Assembly: GCA_003963005.1 (NCBI GenBank)
Contig: RXJW01000089.1
Location: forward strand, 1-44,369
Origin: Burkholderiales bacterium
Lineage (GTDB): Bacteria; Pseudomonadota; Gammaproteobacteria; Burkholderiales; Burkholderiaceae_C
Direction of reading: 5' to 3'
DNA: 44,369 nt
The translations under genes and the position numbers were made by a program. This document shows, one piece after another, positions 27,590 to 36,515 of this stretch. The notes beneath the pieces are model-generated. The model ran no database searches, was not told where the DNA came from, and saw only the letters and a program-made list of their open reading frames with translations. Each line of letters begins with the position of its first letter. Position 1 is the first letter of the stretch.

Positions 27590-27775
27590 GTCCACCGCGG
27601 GTCCTGGGGGCCGAGATCCTGAACACCCAGGGGTAATCAGGTGGGCGAGGTCAGCCGGACTTCGGGTTCATCTGACGCGAGACGATCACGCCCGTCCGGC
27701 ATTTTCCAAGCCCTTGCTCAAAGAGCATCGGATGAAGGAAATAAAAGCCCCGGGGACTGCGATGGACGGGCCGGA
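27590..27775 (-). ncRNA. ssrS: Probable 6S RNA
   Basis: The 234-base gap between zapA and the EVE gene has no convincing ORF and, read on the minus strand, contains CAGTCCCC followed by TTTTATTTC. This closely resembles the 5' central-bubble strand of E. coli 6S RNA (CAGUCCCC...UAUUUC). TAGAAT just upstream (27775-27780) fits a -10 element. The RNA folds into a long hairpin: GCCCGTCC pairs with GGACGGGC about 70 bases on, capped by the small stem TGCTC-TTT-GAGCA. A position directly downstream of zapA is classical for ssrS. 6S RNA sequesters sigma70 RNA polymerase. The ends, especially the 3' end, are approximate; GGGTGTTC and GGACACCC form a last stem. Confidence 0.6.
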
Positions 27776-27785
27776 TTCTAAGCCG

Positions 27786-28097
27786 CTACAGCAACTGGCC
27801 GTCGTGTTCCAGCGCTTCGTCCAGGCGCTTGACGAGGGCATCGAGTTCGGCCGTGGACAGCGCCGCCGGGGCGGGCGCCGCCTGGGGCGCCGCGCGTGGG
27901 GCTTCGGCGAGCTGGTAGGCGAGGTTGAGGGCCGCCAGCACGGCGATGCGCTCGCGGGCCTTGACCTTGCCGGCATCGCGGATGGCGCTCATCTCGCGGT
28001 CGACCTGGGCCACCGCCGCCGCCAGGGCAGCCTCGCCGCCCTCCGGGCAGCCGAGCAGGTAGCTCTGGCCCATGATGGTGACTTCCATCTGCTTCAT
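27786..28097 (-). CDS. zapA: Cell division protein ZapA
   Basis: A 103-residue FtsZ-associated protein that bundles FtsZ filaments at the division ring. The N-terminal globular part (MEVTIMGQSYLLGCPEGGEA) leads into the coiled coil, with the family signature RERIAVLAALNLAYQLAEA. A Pro/Ala-rich insert (about 68-80) separates it from the last helix. The ATG at 28097 overlaps the stop of the zapB-like gene (ATGA). A start three codons later (MEVTIM) is also possible. Confidence 0.92.
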   Translation of the reverse strand: MKQMEVTIMGQSYLLGCPEGGEAALAAAVAQVDREMSAIRDAGKVKARERIAVLAALNLAYQLAEAPRAAPQAAPAPAALSTAELDALVKRLDEALEHDGQLL

Positions 28098-28306
28098 GGC
28101 TGTTCTTCCTTGGGCGCCTCGGTGGGCAGCCGTTCCAGCAGCGCGTCGACCCGGGCACGGGCGGCGTTGAGCCGCGAGCGCAGGCTGTCACGCTCCTGCG
28201 TGATCTGGGTGAGCTGCACCTGCAGCAGCAGGTTGGTGCGCAGTATTTCGTCGTGACGCAGGAGCAGTCGCTCCACGCGCTCGGTGAGGTCGTTCAGGCT
28301 GGCCAT
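28094..28306 (-). CDS. ZapB-like coiled-coil cell division protein
   Basis: A 70-residue all-helical protein with heptads throughout (LTERVERLLLRHDEILRTN, then LQVQLTQITQERDSLRSRL). It is the small coiled-coil gene regularly found before zapA in Betaproteobacteria and resembles ZapB. It probably partners ZapA at the division site (inference from pairing). Its stop overlaps the zapA start (ATGA). It ends with a short acidic-basic tail, EAPKEEQP. Confidence 0.85.
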   Translation of the reverse strand: MASLNDLTERVERLLLRHDEILRTNLLLQVQLTQITQERDSLRSRLNAARARVDALLERLPTEAPKEEQP

Positions 28307-28319
28307 GGATGGGCTCGGG

Positions 28320-28964
28320 TCAAGCGGCGGCTGATTTTAGTTGCCGGCCGAAGTCGCACTCCTGCACGACGGCGCAAACACTGCACAAGGGCTTGCGCGC
28401 CTGGCACACATAGCGCCCGTGCAGGATCAGCCAGTGGTGGGCGTCCACGAGGTAGGCTTTGGGCACACGCTTGAGCAAGCCGAGCTCGACGGCCAGCGGT
28501 GTCTTGCCGGGCGCCAGCCCCGTGCGGTTGCTGACACGGAAGATGTGCGTGTCCACCGCCATGGTCGGCTCGCCGAACGCCACGTTGAGCACGACGTTCG
28601 CCGTCTTGCGCCCCACGCCCGGCAGCGCCTCCAGCGCCTCGCGCGAGCAGGGCACCTCGCCGCCGTGCTGGTCGATCAGGATCTGGCAGGTCTGCAGCAG
28701 GTGCCTGGCCTTGCTGCGGTACAGGCCGATGGTCTTGATGTGCCGCTCCAGCCCCTCGACACCGAGCGCCAGGATCTGGGCCGGCGTGTTGGCGACGGCG
28801 AACAGGCGCCGCGTCGCCTTGTTGACGCCCACGTCGGTGGCCTGGGCGGACAGCAGGACCGCCGTCAGCAACTCGAACACGCTGGCGTAGGACAGCTCGG
28901 TCTGGGGCGCCGGGTTGGCGGCTTGGAGCGTGGTGAAGAAGCGTTCGATCTGGCTCGCGTTCAT
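28320..28964 (-). CDS. nth: Endonuclease III (DNA glycosylase/AP lyase)
   Basis: Removes oxidised pyrimidines and nicks abasic sites in base excision repair. At 214 residues, with every key position numbered as in E. coli Nth: helix-hairpin-helix LPGVGRKTANVVLNVAFG with catalytic Lys120, Asp138 in VDTHIFRVSNR, and the 4Fe-4S cysteines 187, 194, 197 and 203 (C-x6-C-x2-C-x5-C). The start MNASQIERF is at 28964. It lies 27 bases after the rsxB-like gene; in E. coli nth follows the rsx operon, so the pairing is conserved even though the other rsx genes are missing here. Confidence 0.97.
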   Translation of the reverse strand: MNASQIERFFTTLQAANPAPQTELSYASVFELLTAVLLSAQATDVGVNKATRRLFAVANTPAQILALGVEGLERHIKTIGLYRSKARHLLQTCQILIDQHGGEVPCSREALEALPGVGRKTANVVLNVAFGEPTMAVDTHIFRVSNRTGLAPGKTPLAVELGLLKRVPKAYLVDAHHWLILHGRYVCQARKPLCSVCAVVQECDFGRQLKSAAA

Positions 28965-28990
28965 GGGGGCATTCTCGCGCCGCGGCGGGC

Positions 28991-29638
28991 TCAGGCGCCT
29001 CGCTTGGCGCGGGCCCGGGCCAGGGCGGCTTCGATGACGGTACGCTTGTGGTCCAGCGTGGTCGGGTCGGTGATCGTGGAGGCTGCGGCCACGTCCGCCA
29101 GCTTGGCTTCGGCCTTGGCCATCAGGCGCGCGTCGTTCTCTGCGGTCTCGCGATGGCGGCGGAACTGGCGGAAGGCATAGCGGTCCCGCGCCTCGTCGGC
29201 CTGCGGCTGGCTCCAGGCGGCCCAGCCGGTGGCGGTGGTGACCTCGGGCATCGAGATGCAATCGACCGGACAGGCCGGCACGCACAGTTCGCAGCCGGTG
29301 CATTGCGCGGCGACGATCACATGCATGGCCTTCGGTGCGCCGACGATGCAGTCCGCCGGGCAGGCCTTGATGCACAGCGTGCAGCCGATGCACCAGGCCT
29401 CGTCGATGACGGCCACGCCACGGGTCGCTTCGATGCCGTTGACCGGATTCAGCGGCAGGGCGGGGCGGCCGGTGATCGCGGCCAGGCGTGCAACGCCTTC
29501 GGCGCCGCCGGGCGGGCACTGGTTGATCTCGGCCTCGCCGGCCGCGATCGCATCAGCGTAGCGGCGGCAGTCCGGGTAGCCGCAGCGGGTGCATTGGGTC
29601 TGCGGCAGCGCGGCGTCGATCAGGGCCGCGAGGCTCAC
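28991..29638 (-). CDS. rsxB: RnfB/RsxB-like electron transport ferredoxin
   Basis: A 215-residue iron-sulfur protein. An N-terminal Fe-S domain has [16 protein letters not shown] with a further Cys in INQCPPGG, then two 4Fe-4S binding motifs follow: [15 protein letters not shown] and [16 protein letters not shown] charged helical tail (about 130-215) follows. Unlike classical RnfB it lacks the N-terminal membrane segment, so it may be soluble. No rsxA, C, D, G or E is adjacent, suggesting a stand-alone ferredoxin form common in Betaproteobacteria. It starts at a GTG overlapping the phaZ stop (GTGA), and nth follows. A role in supplying electrons for Fe-S enzymes or SoxR reduction is inference. 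Confidence 0.9.
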   Translation of the reverse strand: MSLAALIDAALPQTQCTRCGYPDCRRYADAIAAGEAEINQCPPGGAEGVARLAAITGRPALPLNPVNGIEATRGVAVIDEAWCIGCTLCIKACPADCIVGAPKAMHVIVAAQCTGCELCVPACPVDCISMPEVTTATGWAAWSQPQADEARDRYAFRQFRRHRETAENDARLMAKAEAKLADVAAASTITDPTTLDHKRTVIEAALARARAKRGA

Positions 29639-30957
29639 GCTTTGCGCTTGCGGGCCGGCGCGCGCTTGGCGGCCGCCTTGGCCGGCGTGGCTTTGGCGGT
29701 CTGCTTCAGCGGCGCGGCCTCGTACTTGGCGATGAACTGGCGCACCTGCGGGTAGACGTTCTCGCGCCAGCGGCGGCCCGAGAAGATGCCGTAGTGGCCG
29801 GCACCGAGGGCGTCGTAGTGGTACTGGTGCTGCTTGGGCACGCCCGCGCAGAGGTCGTGGGCGGCGCGGGTCTGGCCGGCGCCTGAGATGTCGTCGAGTT
29901 CGCCCTCCACCGTCAGCAGCGCGGTGCTGGTGATGTCCTGCGGGCGCACGAAGGCGCCGTCCACCTGCCAGGTGCCGTTGACCAGCGCGAAGTCCTGGAA
30001 CACGGTCTTGATCGTGTCGAGGTAGTACTCGGCGGGCATGTCGAGCACGGCGTTGTACTCGTCATAGAACTTGCGGTGGGCCTCGGCGCTGTCGTCGTCA
30101 CCGCGCACCAGGTCCAGGAAGTAGTCGTAGTGCGAGGACAGGTGCCGGTCCGGGTTCATTGCGACGAAGCCGGTGTGTTGCAGGAAGCCCGGGTAGACGT
30201 TGCGGCCCGCGCCGGGGAAGTTCGTCGGCACGCGGTAGATGACGTTGTTCTCGAACCAGCTGTAGCTGCGGTTCATGGCCAGGTTGTTGACGGCCGTCGG
30301 GCTCTTGCGGGCGTCGATCGGGCCGCCCATCATCGTCATGCTGCGCGGCGTCGGTTCACCGGCGCTGGCCATCAGCGAGATCGCGGCCAGCACGGGCACG
30401 GTCGGCTGGCAGACGGACATCACGTGGCAGTCCGCACCGCCGACATGGCGGATGAACTCCTGCACGTAGTGGATGTAGTCGTCCAGGTGGAAGGGCCCCA
30501 CCTCCAGCGGCACCATGCGGGCGTCCGTCCAGTCGGTGATGTAGACCTTGTGGTCCTTCAGCAGTTGCTTGACGGTCTCGCGCAGCAGCGTGCTGTGGTG
30601 ACCCGACAGCGGCGCCACGACCAGCACGGTCGGCTGATCCTTCATCCGGGCGAGCACCGCCGGGTCATCCGTGTAGCGCTTGAAGCGCAGCAGGCGGCAG
30701 AAGGGTTTCTCCAGCGCCACCAACTCCTGCACCGCGACCTCGACGCCGGCCACTTCGACCGCCTTGATGTCGAACTCGGGCTTCTCGTAGTCCTTGGCCA
30801 GCCGGTGCATCAGGTCGAGGCCTGCCGACAGGCGCTGCGCCATCGGCGTGTGGGCAAACGGGGACAGCGGATGGCTGTAGAGCTTGGCCGAAGCGGCAGC
30901 GAACTCCGAGAAGGGGCTCAGCAGCGCGCGTTGGGTTTCGAAGAACTGATACAGCAT
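29635..30957 (-). CDS. phaZ: Intracellular polyhydroxyalkanoate depolymerase
   Basis: Mobilises stored PHB granules. It is 440 residues of the Cys-nucleophile class: the lipase-box-like segment [11 protein letters not shown] places Cys183, the same residue number as in Ralstonia PhaZa1. Other family segments are [31 protein letters not shown] and [13 protein letters not shown], which holds the catalytic His. The C-terminal 25 residues are a Lys/Ala/Pro/Arg-rich tail (ending APARKRKA) like those of histone-like or phasin-associated proteins. An AAGG ribosome site precedes the ATG. A LacI-type palindrome at 31002-31013 lies in its upstream region. Confidence 0.95.
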   Translation of the reverse strand: MLYQFFETQRALLSPFSEFAAASAKLYSHPLSPFAHTPMAQRLSAGLDLMHRLAKDYEKPEFDIKAVEVAGVEVAVQELVALEKPFCRLLRFKRYTDDPAVLARMKDQPTVLVVAPLSGHHSTLLRETVKQLLKDHKVYITDWTDARMVPLEVGPFHLDDYIHYVQEFIRHVGGADCHVMSVCQPTVPVLAAISLMASAGEPTPRSMTMMGGPIDARKSPTAVNNLAMNRSYSWFENNVIYRVPTNFPGAGRNVYPGFLQHTGFVAMNPDRHLSSHYDYFLDLVRGDDDSAEAHRKFYDEYNAVLDMPAEYYLDTIKTVFQDFALVNGTWQVDGAFVRPQDITSTALLTVEGELDDISGAGQTRAAHDLCAGVPKQHQYHYDALGAGHYGIFSGRRWRENVYPQVRQFIAKYEAAPLKQTAKATPAKAAAKRAPARKRKA

Positions 30958-31001
30958 GGCAAACCTTGTTCTAGGGGCCGCGAAAGAAGGCCATGGTGCC
31001 A

Positions 31002-31013
31002 GAAAACGTTTTC
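31002..31013. promoter_or_regulatory. GAAAACGTTTTC palindrome upstream of phaZ
   Basis: A perfect 12-bp palindrome centred on CG, about 45 bases before the phaZ ATG. The shape (AAACGTTT core) is typical of operators bound by LacI/GalR-family repressors. Whether it controls phaZ is inference; no such regulator is encoded in the window. Confidence 0.5.
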
Positions 31014-31033
31014 GGCATTGTGCGCTGCAGCAA

Positions 31034-31060
31034 AGGATTGGCAGTCAAACCGCCAATCCT
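31034..31060 (-). terminator. Hairpin terminator candidate after the aminotransferase gene
   Basis: A perfect 9-bp inverted repeat, AGGATTGGC (31034-31042) and GCCAATCCT (31052-31060), with a 9-base loop. An outer TGCGC/GCGCA pair (31021-31025, 31061-31065) could extend the stem. On the minus strand it is followed by TTTG only, so termination strength is doubtful. It lies 28 bases after the aminotransferase stop. Confidence 0.5.
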
Positions 31061-31088
31061 GCGCACTTCAACGGTGCATCCGGGGCGT

Positions 31089-32279
31089 TCAGCCCTTCAG
31101 CACGGCGGCCATCGCGGCGGCCACGGTCGGCAGGTTGCCTTCGTTGAGCGCGGCCACGCAGATGCGGCCGGAGTCCACGCCGTAGACGCCGAACTCGCTG
31201 CGCAGGCGCTGCATCTGGGCGGCGCTCAGGCCCGAGTAGCTGAACATGCCCAGCTGCTCGGTCACGAAGGACAGGTCCTGCGTGACGCCCGCCGCCTTCA
31301 GGGCTGCCACCAGCGCCGACCGCATCGCCTTGATGCGGACCCGCATGCCGGCGAGCTCCTCTTCCCAGAGACCGCGCAGGTGGTCGTCGGACAGCACGGC
31401 GGCCACGACCTGGGCGCCATGCGTCGGCGGGTTGGAATAGTTGGTGCGGATCATGATCTTGAGCTGCGACAGCACGCGCACGGCTTCGTCGTCGCTGCTG
31501 CAGAAGACACTGAGCGCGCCAACCCGCTCGCCATACAGCGAGAAGCTCTTGGAAAAGCTGGTGGACACGAAGAAACCCACGCCCGCCGCCTGGAACTGGC
31601 GCACCGCCTCGCCGTCCTCCTTCAGGCCGAAGCCGAAGCCCTGGTAGGCCATGTCCAGGAAGGCGGTCAGACCCTTGGCCTTGACGGCTGCCACGACCTC
31701 GGCCCACTGGGCGGCCGAGATGTCGTAGCCGGTCGGGTTGTGGCAGCAGGCGTGCAGCACGACGATGGTGCCCGCGGGGGCAGCGTTCAGCGCGGCGAGC
31801 ATGCCGGCGAAGTTGATGCCCTTCTTGTCGGCGTCGTAGTACGGGTAGGTTTCGACGGTGAAACCGGCCTGCGTGAAGAGGGCGCGGTGGTTCTCCCAGC
31901 TCGGGTCGGAGATCAGCACCTTGGCGCCCGGGTTGAGCTGCTTGAGGAAGTCCGCGCCGATCTTGAGCGCACCCGTGCCGCCCAAGGCCTGCACGGTGGC
32001 GACGTTCTTCAGTTCGCTGCCGAACACCAGCTTCTGGACGGCCTTGTCGTAGGCCGCAATGCCGTCGATGGGCAGGTAGCCGCGCGGCTTCGGCGCGGCG
32101 GCCATGGCGGCCTCGGCCTCGCGCACGCACTTCAGCAGGGGCAGCTTGCCGGCTTCGTCGTAGTACACGCCGACGCCGAGGTTGACCTTGCCCGGGCGGG
32201 TGTCGGCGTTGAACTGCTCGTTCAGGCCGAGGATGGGGTCACGGGGAGCAAGGGCGACGTCGGCGAACAAAGAAGACAT
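31089..32279 (-). CDS. tyrB: Aromatic/aspartate aminotransferase (class I, PLP)
   Basis: A 396-residue transaminase of the AspC/TyrB subgroup. The N-terminus MSSLFADVALAPRDPILGL is typical, followed by VNLGVGVYYDEAGKLPLL, SDPSWENHRALF, HACCHNPTGYD (Asn and Gly at the cofactor) and the PLP lysine in STSFSKSFSLYGERVG. The C-terminal RICVAALN carries the Arg that binds the substrate carboxylate. Sequence alone does not separate aspartate from aromatic preference; both reactions are usual in this subgroup. An AGGAAC ribosome site precedes the ATG at 32279. It diverges from uvrB, and 32280-32409 must hold both promoters. Confidence 0.93.
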   Translation of the reverse strand: MSSLFADVALAPRDPILGLNEQFNADTRPGKVNLGVGVYYDEAGKLPLLKCVREAEAAMAAAPKPRGYLPIDGIAAYDKAVQKLVFGSELKNVATVQALGGTGALKIGADFLKQLNPGAKVLISDPSWENHRALFTQAGFTVETYPYYDADKKGINFAGMLAALNAAPAGTIVVLHACCHNPTGYDISAAQWAEVVAAVKAKGLTAFLDMAYQGFGFGLKEDGEAVRQFQAAGVGFFVSTSFSKSFSLYGERVGALSVFCSSDDEAVRVLSQLKIMIRTNYSNPPTHGAQVVAAVLSDDHLRGLWEEELAGMRVRIKAMRSALVAALKAAGVTQDLSFVTEQLGMFSYSGLSAAQMQRLRSEFGVYGVDSGRICVAALNEGNLPTVAAAMAAVLKG

Positions 32280-32409
32280 GACAAATGTTCCTGAAAGGGC
32301 GTTGGCAGCAGGCAAGGGTTGAAAGATCAGGGTCTGCGCTAACCTGCCCGGTTTCGCAGTGCTGACCCAGCAGCCCCGCAATTTTGCCGCCGAACCCAGG
32401 GAACCCCCC

Positions 32410-34539
32410 ATGCAAGAAGCCTTGAACGCCATGTCCGGCTCCGAAAGTGACTCGGAGGAACGCAAGGGCGAATTCGTCAGCTTCGAAGGCTCGCCGTTCC
32501 AGCTGTTCCAGCCTTTCCCGCCGGCGGGGGATCAACCGACGGCCATCGCCCAGCTCGTGGAGGGCGTGAACGACGGCCTGAGCTTCCAGACGCTGCTGGG
32601 CGTGACGGGCTCGGGCAAGACCTACACGATGGCCAACGTCATCGCGCGCCTGGGCCGGCCGGCCATCGTGTTCGCGCCGAACAAGACGCTCGCCGCGCAG
32701 CTCTACAGCGAGTTCAAGGACTTCTTCCCCAAGAACGCGGTCGAGTACTTCGTCAGCTACTACGACTACTACCAGCCCGAGGCCTACGTGCCGCAGCGCG
32801 ACCTGTTCATCGAAAAGGACAGCGCCATCAACGAGCACATCGAGCAGATGCGTCTGTCCTGCACCAAGAGCCTGCTGGAGCGGCGCGACGTCGTCATCGT
32901 GGCCTCGGTCTCGGCCATCTACGGCATCGGCAACCCGAGCGACTACCACCAGATGGTCATGACGCTGCGGGTGGGCGACAAGATGGGCCAGCGCGACGTC
33001 ATCGCGCACCTCATCCGCATGCAGTACACCCGCAACGAGATGGAGTTCAGCCGCGGCCACTTCCGCGTGCGGGGCGACACGATCGATGTGTTCCCGGCGG
33101 AGCACTCGGAACTCGCCATCCGCATCGAGCTGTTCGACGACGAGATCGACGGCCTGTCGCTCTTCGACCCGCTCACTGGCCAGGTGCGCCAGAAGATCCC
33201 GCGCTTCACCGTCTACCCCAGCAGCCACTACGTGACGCCCCGCGAGCGCGTGCTGGCCGCGGCGGACGCGATCAAGGAAGAGCTGCGCGAGCGGGTGGCC
33301 TTCTTCGTGAAGGAGGGCAAGCTCGTGGAGGCGCAGCGCATCGAGCAGCGCACGCGTTTCGACCTGGAGATGCTCCAGGAGGTGGGCCACTGCAAGGGCA
33401 TCGAGAACTACACGCGCCACCTGTCCGGCGCCTCACCGGGCGATCCGCCGCCGACGCTGGTGGACTACCTGCCGCCGGATGCCGTCATGTTCCTGGACGA
33501 GAGCCATGTGCTGATCGGCCAGTTCGGCGGCATGTACAACGGTGACCGGGCGCGCAAGACGACGCTCGTGGAGTACGGCTTCCGGCTGCCGTCGGCGCTG
33601 GACAACCGCCCGCTGAAGTTCGACGAGTTCGAGCGCAAGATGCGCCAGGCCATCTTCGTGTCGGCCACCCCGGGCCACTACGAGCAGGACAACGCCGGCC
33701 AGGTCGTCGAACAGGTCGTGCGCCCGACCGGCCTCGTCGACCCGCAGGTCGAAGTGCGCCCCGCCACGCACCAGGTGGACGACGTGCTGCAGGAGATCCG
33801 CCTGCGCGTCGAGGCTGGCGAGCGCGTGCTGATCACGACGCTGACCAAGCGCATGGCCGAGCAGTTGACCGACTACCTCAGCGACAACGGCGTGAAGGTG
33901 CGCTACCTGCATTCCGACGTCGATACCGTCGAGCGCGTTGAGATCCTGCGCGACCTGCGCCTGGGGGCCTTCGACGTACTGGTGGGCATCAACCTGCTGC
34001 GCGAAGGCCTGGACATCCCGGAGGTGTCGCTCGTCGCCATCCTGGACGCCGACAAGGAAGGCTTCCTGCGCGCCGAGCGCAGCTTGATCCAGACCATCGG
34101 CCGCGCCGCCCGCAACCTGAACGGCAAGGCCATCCTGTACGCCGATCGCATCACCGATTCGATGCGCAAGGCCATCGACGAGACCGAGCGCCGACGTGCC
34201 AAGCAGATCGCGTTCAACGAGGCCAACGGCATCACGCCGCGCAGCGTGCAAAAGCGCATCAAGGACCTCATCGACGGGGTGTACTCGGAGGAGTCCGGCC
34301 GCGACGAAGCCAAGCTCCTGGCCTCGGCCAAGGTCGAGGAGATGTCCGAGAAGGACCTCGCCAAGCGCATCGCCCAACTTGAAAAGCAGATGCTCGAACA
34401 CGCCCGCAACCTGGAGTTCGAACAGGCTGCACGGCTGCGTGACCAACTGGGCCAGCTGCGCGAGCAGGCTTTTGGGGCGCGGGTTCACGACAACATCGTG
34501 CCCCTGGACAGCGCCCGCAAGTCCAGTGGCGGCCGCTGA
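32410..34539 (+). CDS. uvrB: UvrABC system protein B
   Basis: The central helicase-like damage verification protein of nucleotide excision repair; 709 residues from the ATG at 32410, preceded by AGGGA. The extra 20-30 N-terminal residues relative to E. coli leave 32431 as an alternative start. Walker A GVTGSGKT is at 64-71. The beta-hairpin that clamps DNA is in [17 protein letters not shown], the DEAD-like box is LDESHVL, and helicase motifs VI-type QTIGRAARN and the UVR motif ([20 protein letters not shown]) complete the protein. No LexA-type operator is seen upstream. Confidence 0.97.
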   Translation: MQEALNAMSGSESDSEERKGEFVSFEGSPFQLFQPFPPAGDQPTAIAQLVEGVNDGLSFQTLLGVTGSGKTYTMANVIARLGRPAIVFAPNKTLAAQLYSEFKDFFPKNAVEYFVSYYDYYQPEAYVPQRDLFIEKDSAINEHIEQMRLSCTKSLLERRDVVIVASVSAIYGIGNPSDYHQMVMTLRVGDKMGQRDVIAHLIRMQYTRNEMEFSRGHFRVRGDTIDVFPAEHSELAIRIELFDDEIDGLSLFDPLTGQVRQKIPRFTVYPSSHYVTPRERVLAAADAIKEELRERVAFFVKEGKLVEAQRIEQRTRFDLEMLQEVGHCKGIENYTRHLSGASPGDPPPTLVDYLPPDAVMFLDESHVLIGQFGGMYNGDRARKTTLVEYGFRLPSALDNRPLKFDEFERKMRQAIFVSATPGHYEQDNAGQVVEQVVRPTGLVDPQVEVRPATHQVDDVLQEIRLRVEAGERVLITTLTKRMAEQLTDYLSDNGVKVRYLHSDVDTVERVEILRDLRLGAFDVLVGINLLREGLDIPEVSLVAILDADKEGFLRAERSLIQTIGRAARNLNGKAILYADRITDSMRKAIDETERRRAKQIAFNEANGITPRSVQKRIKDLIDGVYSEESGRDEAKLLASAKVEEMSEKDLAKRIAQLEKQMLEHARNLEFEQAARLRDQLGQLREQAFGARVHDNIVPLDSARKSSGGR

Positions 34540-34603
34540 CGCTGCCGCACCGCAGCAGTAACCCGACCCTGCGTGGGGCCTCCCAGCGTCAGTCGCCAGG
34601 CCT

Positions 34604-34649
34604 CCTAAAGTCGAGTAAACTTGTCGGAAATGATTCGCTCGGCTATTGT
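34604..34649 (+). promoter_or_regulatory. iscR promoter with probable type-1 IscR site
   Basis: -35 TTGTCG (34621-34626), 17-base spacer, -10 TATTGT (34644-34649). Overlapping the -35, the minus strand of 34607-34627 contains GACAAGTTTACTCGACTT, which shares GAC, A and TTTACTCG with the E. coli IscR type-1 site in its own promoter (GACCATTTTACTCGGG). This arrangement would let [2Fe-2S]-IscR repress the isc operon. Confidence 0.65.
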
Positions 34650-34659
34650 CCAGGCCTTC

Positions 34660-34692
34660 CCGGGTTAACCCGGTTCATTTGTCCAGGACAAA
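34660..34692. promoter_or_regulatory. Two adjacent palindromes in the iscR leader
   Basis: CCGGGTTAACCCGG (34660-34673) is a perfect 14-bp palindrome. Five bases on, TTTGTCCAGGACAAA (34678-34692) is a perfect 7-1-7 repeat. Both lie between the likely transcription start and the iscR ribosome site (AAGGAG at 34712-34717), so they could be protein sites or small RNA hairpins. Confidence 0.55.
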
Positions 34693-34722
34693 AACTGGTC
34701 TTCACCTCGCCAAGGAGTTTCT

Positions 34723-35256
34723 ATGCGTCTCACTACCAAAGGCCGGTTTGCCGTCACCGCGATGTTGGATCTGGCGCTGCGCGAGAACACGGGCCCCGTG
34801 GCCCTGGCCGCGATCAGCCAGCGTCAGCAGATCTCCCTGTCGTACCTGGAGCAGCTGTTCGGCAAGCTGCGCCGTCATGAGCTCGTGGAAAGCACACGTG
34901 GCCCGGGCGGTGGCTACTCTCTGGGCCGCAAGGCGGAAGACATCACGGTCGCCGACATCATCGTCGCCGTGGATGAAGCCCTGGACGCCACCGGCTGTGG
35001 CGGCAAGGAGAACTGCATGGGCGAAGACAGCGGCCGCTGCATCACCCATGAGCTCTGGACGAATCTCAACGCGAAAATGATCGAGTACCTGGACTCGGTG
35101 TCCCTGCGCAAGCTGGCCGATGAGCAGCTGGCCAAGGGCTTCGAGGTGGAGGCTGCGCCGGTCAAGCGCGCCATTTCCAGCCAGCCGGTGCTCAAGCCCA
35201 TCCGCGTGACGGCCCCGAATTCGGTGTTCGCCCTGGGCGGCGCCTACAGCAAGTAA
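34723..35256 (+). CDS. iscR: Fe-S cluster-responsive regulator IscR (Rrf2 family)
   Basis: Represses the isc operon when it carries a [2Fe-2S] cluster. It is 177 residues with the winged helix [19 protein letters not shown] at the N-terminus and [20 protein letters not shown] as recognition region. Cluster ligands are Cys92, Cys98, Cys106 and His109. The last Cys and the His are each shifted by two compared with E. coli (104 and 107), because the loop CMGEDSGRC is two residues longer. A strong ribosome site (AAGGAG) precedes the ATG. The C-terminal tail (from about 150) is longer and less conserved. It heads the iscRSUA-hscBA-fdx cluster. Confidence 0.96.
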   Translation: MRLTTKGRFAVTAMLDLALRENTGPVALAAISQRQQISLSYLEQLFGKLRRHELVESTRGPGGGYSLGRKAEDITVADIIVAVDEALDATGCGGKENCMGEDSGRCITHELWTNLNAKMIEYLDSVSLRKLADEQLAKGFEVEAAPVKRAISSQPVLKPIRVTAPNSVFALGGAYSK

Positions 35257-35276
35257 TTCCACGAAGCAGTCTTCCC

Positions 35277-36497
35277 ATGGACATGACCCCGCATTTCCCG
35301 ATCTACCTCGACTACGGCGCCACCACGCCGTGCGACCCCCGTGTGGTCGACGCGATGATTCCCTGGTTGCGCGAGCACTTCGGCAATCCGGCCTCGCGCA
35401 GCCACGCGTGGGGCTGGGAAGCGGAAGAGGCGGTCGAGAAGGCGCGCACCCAGGTCGCCGAGCTGATCGGCGCCGACCCGCGCGAGATCGTCTGGACGTC
35501 TGGCGCCACCGAAGCCATCAACCTGGCCCTCAAGGGTGCCGCCCAGTTTTACAAGACCCGCGGCAAGCACCTGATCACGGTCAAGACCGAGCACAAGGCC
35601 ACGCTGGACACCATGCGCGAGCTGGAGCGCCAGGGCTTCGAGGTGACCTACCTCGACGTGCTGCCCAACGGCCTGCTCGACCTGGATGCCTTCCAGGCGG
35701 CGCTGCGGCCGGACACCATCCTGGTGTCGGTCATGTTCGTGAACAACGAGATCGGCGTCATCCAGGACGTGGTCGCCATCGGCAAGATCTGCCGTGAGCG
35801 CGGCATCATCTTCCACGTCGACGCCGCCCAGGCGACCGGGAAGGTCGCCATCAACATGGCCGAGCTGCCCATCGACCTGATGAGCATGTCGGCGCACAAG
35901 ACCTACGGCCCCAAGGGCATGGGTGCGCTCTACGTGCGCCGCAAGCCGCGCGTTCGCCTGGAAGCCCAGATGCACGGTGGCGGCCACGAGCGTGGTATGC
36001 GCTCGGGCACGCTGCCCACGCACCAGATCGTCGGCATGGGCGAGGCCTTCCGCATCGCCCGCGAGGAGATGGGCGTCGAGCAGGAGCGCATCCGCGCCCT
36101 GCAGCAGCGCCTCGTCAAGGGACTGTCCGGCATCGAGCAGACCTTCATCAACGGCGACCTCGAGCGGCGCGTGCCGCACAACCTGAACATCTCGTTCAAC
36201 TACGTCGAGGGTGAGTCCCTCATCATGGGCGTGAAGGGCATTGCCGTGTCGTCCGGCTCGGCCTGCACGTCGGCGAGCCTGGAGCCCAGCTACGTGCTGC
36301 GCGCCCTCGGCCGCAGCGACGAACTTGCCCACAGTTCCCTGCGCATGACGATCGGCCGCTTCACCACCGAAGAGGAGATCGACTACGCCATCAGCGTGCT
36401 GACCGATCGCGTGGCCAAGCTGCGCGAACTGTCGCCGCTGTGGGACATGTACAAGGACGGGATCGATCTCAGCACCATTCAATGGGCGGCCCACTGA
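35277..36497 (+). CDS. iscS: Cysteine desulfurase IscS
   Basis: Takes sulfur from cysteine and passes it as a persulfide to IscU and to tRNA thiolation enzymes. At 406 residues it is the usual IscS length. The PLP lysine is Lys208 in [12 protein letters not shown], and the active-site loop [13 protein letters not shown] holds Cys330. The start [18 protein letters not shown] follows iscR by 20 bases. No strong ribosome site is visible. Confidence 0.98.
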   Translation: MDMTPHFPIYLDYGATTPCDPRVVDAMIPWLREHFGNPASRSHAWGWEAEEAVEKARTQVAELIGADPREIVWTSGATEAINLALKGAAQFYKTRGKHLITVKTEHKATLDTMRELERQGFEVTYLDVLPNGLLDLDAFQAALRPDTILVSVMFVNNEIGVIQDVVAIGKICRERGIIFHVDAAQATGKVAINMAELPIDLMSMSAHKTYGPKGMGALYVRRKPRVRLEAQMHGGGHERGMRSGTLPTHQIVGMGEAFRIAREEMGVEQERIRALQQRLVKGLSGIEQTFINGDLERRVPHNLNISFNYVEGESLIMGVKGIAVSSGSACTSASLEPSYVLRALGRSDELAHSSLRMTIGRFTTEEEIDYAISVLTDRVAKLRELSPLWDMYKDGIDLSTIQWAAH

Positions 36498-36515
36498 GCC
36501 CATCAGGAGAACAAC

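Noticed and set aside
32280..32409. LexA/SOS box upstream of uvrB
   Set aside because: I looked for CTGT-N8-ACAG on both strands and found none. A TTGAAA/TAACCT pair has a 15-base spacer and is not convincing.
34540..34603. Terminator after uvrB
   Set aside because: GGCCT/AGGCC (5 bp) can pair but has a long loop and no T-run.
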